Below, one piece after another: positions 58,716 through 64,000 of a DNA stretch of 64,000 nucleotides. Position numbers and translations under genes: made by a program. The notes below the pieces were generated by a model. The model made no database searches. It was given only the letters and a program-made list of their open reading frames with translations, and had not been told where the DNA came from. Source of the DNA: Bradyrhizobium sp. ORS 375 (GTDB taxonomy: Bacteria > Pseudomonadota > Alphaproteobacteria > Rhizobiales > Xanthobacteraceae); contig NZ_CAFI01000295.1 of assembly GCF_000239775.1 (NCBI RefSeq), forward strand, positions 1 to 64,000, written 5' to 3'. How positions within the stretch are numbered: the first letter of the stretch is position 1; each line of letters begins with the position of its first letter.

Positions 58716-60031
58716 GCTTTCTCGCTGCGCTCCAGGATCGGTCGGAACTGCTCATGCGCCTTCTTCAGCTCGGTCGCGGGATCAGCGCCCGACAGCGTGG
58801 CGGTCAGCGCCGCGCCGACGAGGTCGCGGAACTCGGCGACCGGAATGATGACCGGCAGGCCGAGCTTCGAGATCTTGCCGGAATCAATCGCCGACTGCAG
58901 CCACTCCTTCGGCATCTTCACGCCGCCCTGGATCCCGGCATCGTTGAGCACCGAGTTGCGGAACGGCACTCCGCCGCCGGCCTGCACCAGGCGCGCGCCC
59001 TGCGGCTTCGACACCAGCCACTGGCAGAGCAGCCAGGCGGCCTCCTTGTTCTTGCTCGCCGCGGCAATGCCGATGCCGTCGCCATAGGTCGCCGAGTATT
59101 GGCCCTTGGGACCCGCCGGCACCACCGTATAGCCGACCTTGCCGACGACGCGCGAAGCGTTGGGGTCCTCCAGCGGCGGCGCCCAGCCGACGCCGTCGAT
59201 CCACATCGCCGAACGGCCCTGCGTAAACGAGGCCATCGACTCCATCCAGTTGAAGCCGGCCACGCCCGGAGGCGCGCAGGTGGTCAGGAGCTTCTGATAA
59301 AGCTTGGTGGCCTCGATGGCCTCCGGACCGTCGGTCAGGATGTTGCCCTTGGCGTCGAGGAACTCGCCGCCATAGTTCAGGAAGAAGTTCGTCCACAAGG
59401 TCATGTTGGCGTTGCGCAGGCCGCGGCCGACGAAGCCGAAGGTGCCGTCCTTGGGGTCGGTGAGCTTCTGTGCGGCTGTGACCATCTCGTCGAGCGTCTT
59501 CGGCACCTCGACGCCCTTCTTCGCGAACAGCTCCTTGTTGTAGTAGAGGATGAAGTAGTCGACCGACCATGGCAGCGAGAACATGCGGCCCTTGTCGTTG
59601 CTGGCGTAAGTCAGCCCCGCGGCGGAGAAATCGGTCGGCACGAGGTCCGGCGCCGTGAGGTTCGGATCCTTCATCATGTCGGTGATGTCGGCAAGCCAGC
59701 CGGCCTTCTCGAACTGACGCTTCTGCACGTGATAGCTCAAGTGAACCACGTCGAAGCTCGGCTTACCCGATGACAGCTCGATCACGACCTTCTGCCGCTG
59801 CTGCTGCTCGGGGATCTGCTCGGATTCGACCTCGATGCCGGTGAGCGCGGTGAATTCCTTGATGTTCTTCTGCAGATTGTCGCCGCGCGGACCCTTGGCC
59901 AGGATCACCTCGAGCTTGGTGCCGGCATATTTCTTCCATTGCGGCTCCGACCAGGCGGGTTGCCCCGTGAGCGCCAGTGCGCCGGCTGCTGCCGTGCCCG
60001 CAAGCATGTTGCGGCGCGTGATCGCAGTCAT
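58712..60031 (-). CDS. ABC transporter substrate-binding protein (sugar type), Tat signal
   Basis: 439 residues. A twin-arginine signal peptide (ITRRNMLAGTAAAGALALTG) precedes an extracellular solute-binding protein family 1 domain, with FDVVHLSYHVQ and TEFTALTGIEVES-like fold markers. Start ATG at 60031 has GGAGG six bases upstream; the frame also contains an upstream ATG at 60046. Tat export of a sugar-binding protein is less usual than Sec. First gene of the operon; BenE lies 137 bp upstream on the same strand. Confidence 0.92.
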   Translation of the reverse strand: MTAITRRNMLAGTAAAGALALTGQPAWSEPQWKKYAGTKLEVILAKGPRGDNLQKNIKEFTALTGIEVESEQIPEQQQRQKVVIELSSGKPSFDVVHLSYHVQKRQFEKAGWLADITDMMKDPNLTAPDLVPTDFSAAGLTYASNDKGRMFSLPWSVDYFILYYNKELFAKKGVEVPKTLDEMVTAAQKLTDPKDGTFGFVGRGLRNANMTLWTNFFLNYGGEFLDAKGNILTDGPEAIEATKLYQKLLTTCAPPGVAGFNWMESMASFTQGRSAMWIDGVGWAPPLEDPNASRVVGKVGYTVVPAGPKGQYSATYGDGIGIAAASKNKEAAWLLCQWLVSKPQGARLVQAGGGVPFRNSVLNDAGIQGGVKMPKEWLQSAIDSGKISKLGLPVIIPVAEFRDLVGAALTATLSGADPATELKKAHEQFRPILERSEKA

Positions 60032-60168
60032 TCGTATCCTCCCCAAATCATTGTCGAGATCATTCTTGTTTGGTCGGGAAGTGTAGCGCGATCCAGCGGC
60101 GCTGCAACAGGCCGTTGCCGCTCGCCCAGCGATAGCGACAACGGAGCGTGGTGCGGTGCGATAATTCG

Positions 60169-61401
60169 TTAGCCGTTCGACACGAGAGCGAAGTCGGCCC
60201 GCTCAAGCAGCCAGGAGATTGCGAAGCCCGCGACAAGACCCCAGAACGCCGCACCGATATTGAGCAGCGGCACGTCGGCGACTGTGACGAGAAAGGCGAT
60301 CAACGCGCCGAGCGAGAAGCTCGTCTTGAAGGCCGTCACGAACGCCGTCTGCAGCACGCGCAGCATGGCGAGACCCGCCAGCACCGTGATCAGCGCTTTC
60401 GGCGCGATCAACAGCAGCGTCGTGAAGGTCGGCGCCAGCAGGCCGAAGCCGAGCGCCAGCACGCCGACCATCATCGCTGCGGTATAATGGCGCTTGCGCT
60501 CGCCGCCGGAGACCACGATGGCATTGGTCGGGCCGGTGAGACAGGTGGAGACGCCGCCGACGACAGCCGCGAGCGCCGAGCCGATACCGCACGCGACGGT
60601 GACGAGATTGACCGGCGGCTTGTGTCCGGCAGCGGTCAGCACTGCAAAGCCCTGGCCGTTCTGTACCACCAGCACGGTGACCGCGAGCGGCACGATCAGC
60701 TCGATCATGGCCGCGAGCGACCAGGAGGGCGTCGGGATCACCGGGCGGATCAGCGCAATCTGCAACGAGGCGCTCTGGTCGTATTTGCCGAGCACGATGG
60801 CCGCCGCTGTGCCGATCACAAGCGCCCCGATGATCGGCGGACAGCGCCGGCCGAGCGCGGGCAAGGCCGTCAGCATCAGCCAGACGACAACCATCGGACC
60901 GGCGATGGCGAATTCACCCAGCACGGCGCGCACCAGGTCGAGGCCGAAGCGCAGGAAGACGCCGGCGACCATCCCCATTACGATCGGCATCGGCACCAGC
61001 TGCATCGCGCGTTTGACCCAGCCGGACAGCCCGAGAACGACCATCAGCAGCGCCGTGCCGTAGAACGCGCCAACCACCTGCGCGAAGCTGAGATGCGTCA
61101 GCGACTGCCCGACCAGCACGGTGCCCGGAATGGTCCAGAACAGCACGAGCGGCTCGCGATAGCGCCACGACAGTATGAGCGTGATCAGGCCGTTGATGAA
61201 GAATACGCCGAAGATCCACGACGCGATCTCGGCCTGGGACAGCCCGCCATTGGCACCGACCGAGAGGATGATCGCCACCGGCCCGGTGATCGCGAACAGC
61301 CAGCCGATGAAGCCGTGCGAGGCGTACAGCGGACCGAAATCGCGGGCGACCTCGGCTGCGACGGGCGGATGGCCGGAGGGCCGTTCGATGGCGTTGAACA
61401 T
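60169..61401 (-). CDS. BenE family benzoate/H+ symporter-like transporter
   Basis: 410 residues with about 12 membrane helices. Residues GSGLPVAL are not present, but the family marks LFWTIPGTVLVGQSLTHL, VGAFYGTALLMVVLGLSG and GPTNAIVVSGGERKRHY are. BenE proteins import benzoate or related aromatics; the true substrate may differ. No ben catabolic genes are near. Start ATG at 61401. Confidence 0.85.
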   Translation of the reverse strand: MFNAIERPSGHPPVAAEVARDFGPLYASHGFIGWLFAITGPVAIILSVGANGGLSQAEIASWIFGVFFINGLITLILSWRYREPLVLFWTIPGTVLVGQSLTHLSFAQVVGAFYGTALLMVVLGLSGWVKRAMQLVPMPIVMGMVAGVFLRFGLDLVRAVLGEFAIAGPMVVVWLMLTALPALGRRCPPIIGALVIGTAAAIVLGKYDQSASLQIALIRPVIPTPSWSLAAMIELIVPLAVTVLVVQNGQGFAVLTAAGHKPPVNLVTVACGIGSALAAVVGGVSTCLTGPTNAIVVSGGERKRHYTAAMMVGVLALGFGLLAPTFTTLLLIAPKALITVLAGLAMLRVLQTAFVTAFKTSFSLGALIAFLVTVADVPLLNIGAAFWGLVAGFAISWLLERADFALVSNG

Positions 61402-61573
61402 GAAGGGCAGGCTCGGGTGGGCTCTTGTTGTTGTTCTTGGCGTTTCCGAGGTTCGTTGTGGCGGAAGCGGGACGACGGTGCAAGACGGAGAGGCAATAGC
61501 CTCACCCTCGCGCCGACGAGATCAGGAATGGTATCTGTTGACGCCGCGCGCTCATTCGGCGTTAGGATCGGTC

Positions 61574-62053
61574 ATGAGCTGGTTGAGACGACATCTTCGC
61601 TCCGCCTTCGGCCCCTTTACGTCCGAGGAGGCCCTGCGGACCCTTGAGCAGAACGAGGTGCCGGCGCCCACTCTCGAAAGCGCAAGGCTCTGTTACGTGT
61701 TGCTTCACGTCCGTGACGATGCTGAGGGGATTATCTCGGGGAATGTCGCCGACGCAACTGAGCTGCTGATTCGCGAGGGCGCGATCATCGACAGCGTGCT
61801 GTCGTCACTGATCTCAGCCGTCATTCCGATGGACCCGGCCACCAAGCTTGATGTCGTCGAAAGGCATCTCGGTCGCCTCGGGCCGAACGTCCGCGCGGTC
61901 TACCGGATCGGCGAGTATCCGCGTGGCCCGTTCGGATCACCCCTTCGCATGACCTATGGCACCGTTGTCTCGGATTTGGGAGCGGCGCTGGAACGGCTGT
62001 TGCATCTCGAGTTCGGAACAGCAGAACGGCTTGGAATTGCCGAGGCGACATGA
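61574..62053 (+). CDS. Uncharacterised 159-residue protein, first of an overlapping pair
   Basis: 159 residues, soluble, acidic, alpha-helical. Visible stretches are RLCYVLLHVRDDAEGIISGN, IREGAIIDSVLSSLISAVIP and FGSPLRMTYGTVVSDLGAALERLLHLEFG. I recognise no family. ATG at 61574 has AGGA six bases upstream. Its stop overlaps the start of the next gene (ATGA at 62050). Such tight coupling suggests that the two proteins act together. Confidence 0.75.
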   Translation: MSWLRRHLRSAFGPFTSEEALRTLEQNEVPAPTLESARLCYVLLHVRDDAEGIISGNVADATELLIREGAIIDSVLSSLISAVIPMDPATKLDVVERHLGRLGPNVRAVYRIGEYPRGPFGSPLRMTYGTVVSDLGAALERLLHLEFGTAERLGIAEAT

Positions 62054-62484
62054 CGGTCCAGACAGCGGGTGAGATGGCGAGCAACGGGTTTCTGCGCAAG
62101 TTCATCTCGCCTGATGGCGCAGCGACCATCATGGTCGAAGATGACGGCAGGGTGGCCTACGCCTATTGGCTGGACGCAGCCGGAACCATTCGTGGTGATG
62201 TCTGGCTCTACAATCGCTGCCCGGCTCCGCTGCAGCCCGAATGGACGGATCGCGACGCCGCGCCCTATGCAAATCCTGCCGCCTTCGTCGACGAAGCGGT
62301 CGCGTTCTCTCCGCCGGCTTCTGCCGCTTGCATCACGGTCGAATGGCGGCGGTCCGAGGCAGGCCAGATCGGCGACATCCTGGTGTGGGGATGGGTGCTG
62401 GCCAGGTTGATGGACGGCCAAAAGCCGGGATCATCGCGACTGGCAGCCAAGGATGGCCCCCTGGCGCTGCGCCTTTCCGACTGA
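62050..62484 (+). CDS. Uncharacterised 144-residue protein, second of an overlapping pair
   Basis: 144 residues, soluble, beta-rich. Visible are RKFISPDGAATIMVEDDGRVAYAYW, DVWLYNRCPAPLQPEW and ITVEWRRSEAGQIGDILVWGWV. The beta pattern with DVWLYN recalls immunity-like or small sensing domains, but I cannot name a family. Translationally coupled to the 159-residue gene. Confidence 0.75.
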   Translation: MTVQTAGEMASNGFLRKFISPDGAATIMVEDDGRVAYAYWLDAAGTIRGDVWLYNRCPAPLQPEWTDRDAAPYANPAAFVDEAVAFSPPASAACITVEWRRSEAGQIGDILVWGWVLARLMDGQKPGSSRLAAKDGPLALRLSD

Positions 62485-62524
62485 GCGGTTCGTCCAAACG
62501 CGGCCGCGATGCGGATGAGCGGTT

Positions 62525-62932
62525 TCAATTCACCGCGAGCGCAGCGATCGAGAGCAGGGCGAGCATGACCGTCGAGCTCAGCAATTGCAGCGAGCCGTCC
62601 GGCTGCGTGCGCCAACGCAGCACCTTGTCGGTAAAGCTCAAGGTCGCATCGTAGAAGTCTGCTGCATAGGCCTGCTTCAGGAGGCGGGGATAGCGCGGCC
62701 CTGCGGCCGAGGTCATCAAGACGTGGATGAGGGTGGCGGTCGCGACGAAGCCGATGATGCCGGGCCGCAACGCGGTGCTGTGCGCGATCTTGAGGATAAG
62801 CGCGGCGCCGGCATAGGTCGGGATCGCCTGGAACAGGGCGGTCAGCACCATGCCTTCCAGAAGATTGAGAGACGGCGCCTTGGGCGCCGATGTGCTGGGA
62901 GCGGAGGGGCTCTGGGACGATGCAGCGAGCAT
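62525..62932 (-). CDS. Small uncharacterised membrane protein
   Basis: 135 residues with about three hydrophobic segments (about 28-48, 55-75, 118-134) after a Ser/Pro/Ala-rich N-terminus. The central stretch YAADFYDATLSFTDKVLRWR is polar. I recognise no family. Convergent with the 144-residue gene. Confidence 0.65.
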   Translation of the reverse strand: MLAASSQSPSAPSTSAPKAPSLNLLEGMVLTALFQAIPTYAGAALILKIAHSTALRPGIIGFVATATLIHVLMTSAAGPRYPRLLKQAYAADFYDATLSFTDKVLRWRTQPDGSLQLLSSTVMLALLSIAALAVN

Positions 62933-63078
62933 GGTTGATTGATCCGGTTGCGGAGCCCTCGACGAGGGCTACTCCGCTCCCATATCGCCCATTCACCCAT
63001 CCCCCACTGTGAGGCGCATCACCCGACCTCGGCCGCTGCCGGCTGGACGCCACGGCGAGTCGAGCGCGGGCGGGGCGG

Positions 63079-63315
63079 CTACATCCGGCCCTGACCGTTC
63101 ACCTGGCTTTGCTGATCCCGGCGCTCCTGCTCCTTGGCGTTGGCGCGATGGCGGCCGTACAGGCATCCGGCGGCAGCGCCAAGCACACCGTGGTGGCCAG
63201 CATAATGACCGGCGACGCCGCCGACGATCGCGCCCTTGATGCATCCTTTGGCCTCGGCAGCTTGGGTGGAGAGCAGGGCAACGGCGGTGATGGACAAGGC
63301 AAGAAAGGTCTTCAT
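63079..63315 (-). CDS. Small secreted glycine-rich protein under a stress promoter
   Basis: 78 residues. Signal peptide (1-22, MKTFLALSITAVALLSTQAAEA) then KGCIKGAIVGGVAGHYAGHHGVLGAAAGCLYGRHRA, a glycine-zipper-like hydrophobic stretch with two cysteines, and a polar tail. It is probably an outer-membrane or periplasmic stress protein. An EcfG-type promoter is directly upstream (63345-63369), with the -10 element 30 bases before the start codon. Similar small proteins are common in the EcfG regulon. Confidence 0.8.
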   Translation of the reverse strand: MKTFLALSITAVALLSTQAAEAKGCIKGAIVGGVAGHYAGHHGVLGAAAGCLYGRHRANAKEQERRDQQSQVNGQGRM

Positions 63316-63344
63316 GATCGTGCTCCGCAGGAAGGTGGCTCTCT

Positions 63345-63369
63345 AACGGCGGCCCTGCGGTGTGGTTCC
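63345..63369 (-). promoter_or_regulatory. EcfG (general stress sigma factor) promoter
   Basis: On the minus strand: ggaac (63369-63365), 16 bases, then cgtt (63348-63345). This matches the alphaproteobacterial EcfG consensus GGAAC-N16/17-CGTT exactly. The gene start lies at 63315, 30 bases downstream, an appropriate spacing. Confidence 0.75.
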
Positions 63370-63579
63370 GCGACACAGCCGGAGGCCGGACCCGAACTTT
63401 TTGATGCCGCCTGTGACCTACTCTGAAGAACTTGGTCTCGCACACCGGCGGTCGCCAAGCTTCCGTTCACCGTGTCGGCGCATTCTCTCTGCGAGCGATC
63501 GACCGACGATTGACGACCAGGGACCGGTCTCTTCAGAAATATCGCCGCGAACCAGGGAAGTCCCGTCAGTGGAGACAGG

Positions 63580-64000
63580 ATGATCGAGCACATCAACAAG
63601 CAGCGTGTGCGCAAGCTGCTCGAGGCCCATGCCGCCGGGGACTTCGACGCAGTGCTGGCTCATTGCACCGATGATGTCGAACACTTCGCCTCGGCTCCGA
63701 TCGACATCTTCCCCCACCTCGGCCGGCGTCACGGCAAGGCCGAGGTCCGCCAGATGTGGGAGGTCGCGCGCAGCCGCTATGCCGACATCCGGCATGAGAT
63801 CAAGACCATGATCTGCGAAGGCGACCAGGTCGCTGCCGACCTCCGCATCTTCCTGCGCAAGCGCGACAATGACCGCATCGTGCAGTACGACCTCGCCGCT
63901 TTCTATACCTTGCGCGACGGCCGGATCAGCCGCATCCGCGAGATCATGGACACGTTCGACCTGGTGCAGCAGGTGCTCGAATGCGATCTCAGTCGCCTGC
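63580..64000 (+). CDS. NTF2-like (SnoaL-type) protein, 3' truncated by the window
   Basis: At least 140 residues; the frame is open to the window end. ATG at 63580 follows GGAGACAG. The fold is a SnoaL/NTF2-like alpha+beta cone: RKLLEAHAAGDFDAVLAHCTDD, then HGKAEVRQMWEVARSRYAD, VAADLRIFLR, and RISRIREIMDTFDL at the end. Family members bind small hydrophobic or polyketide-like ligands, or are isomerases; the function here is not known. No stop is visible. Confidence 0.8.
   Translation, partial: MIEHINKQRVRKLLEAHAAGDFDAVLAHCTDDVEHFASAPIDIFPHLGRRHGKAEVRQMWEVARSRYADIRHEIKTMICEGDQVAADLRIFLRKRDNDRIVQYDLAAFYTLRDGRISRIREIMDTFDLVQQVLECDLSRL

Overview
The window is high-GC DNA (codon third positions are almost always G or C) from an alphaproteobacterium of the order Rhizobiales. 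Gene content and order fit the Bradyrhizobium group best: a chvI-chvG-hprK-PTS block next to pckA, a shortened HPr kinase, a dnaX-ybaB-recR block behind an SRP RNA gene, coxDEF-type maturation genes, and many short palindromic repeats of the kind seen in bradyrhizobia. The genus is an inference. The content is mostly chromosomal core genes. I found no phage, insertion sequence, CRISPR array or tRNA gene.

Layout. 1-5 kb: a probable C-terminal gene fragment, a chemoreceptor, and divergent LuxR-type and LysR-type regulators. 5-10 kb: lepA, a GT39 membrane glycosyltransferase and an ABC-F ATPase. 10.3-14.4 kb (minus strand): chvI, chvG, hprK, a PTS EIIA and HPr. This is a two-component system fused to a regulatory phosphotransfer chain, and pckA, a plausible metabolic partner, lies nearby at 18.6 kb. 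14.6-18.4 kb: a HugZ-like protein and an exported TPR-CHAT protease-like protein. 20-30 kb: thioesterase, glycogen phosphorylase, a frameshifted GIY-YIG nuclease gene between palindrome half-elements, a DUF2865 protein, pyrE, a glutathione transferase, a LysE exporter and a DUF2029 glycosyltransferase. 30-41 kb: polA, an acyltransferase, ugd, hrpB, an aspartic protease and a phosphomannomutase; ugd and the phosphomannomutase supply sugar precursors for surface polysaccharide.

41-48.5 kb: a second chemoreceptor, an Lrp regulator behind a perfect palindrome, a HIT-nudC pair, the SRP RNA gene (ffs) and dnaX-ybaB-recR. 49-52.5 kb: rmuC-ampG, divergent from def across a region with CtrA-like sites. 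52.6-55.5 kb: coxDEF-like genes (MoxR ATPase, VWA protein, XdhC-like protein) without a CO dehydrogenase. 55.5-61.4 kb: a GAF/HWE histidine kinase, a sugar ABC operon lacking its ATPase gene, and a BenE transporter. 61.5-64 kb: small uncharacterised genes, one with a textbook EcfG stress promoter, and an NTF2-like gene cut by the window end.

The most unusual points are: (i) palindromic repeats of several families between genes, including one inside polA and half-elements bracketing a GIY-YIG gene; (ii) a DNA polymerase I whose proofreading active site is entirely substituted; (iii) a DnaX with three of four zinc cysteines missing; (iv) an exported TPR-CHAT protein with an intact His-Cys pair; and (v) candidate EcfG, CtrA and Lrp control sites visible in the sequence.
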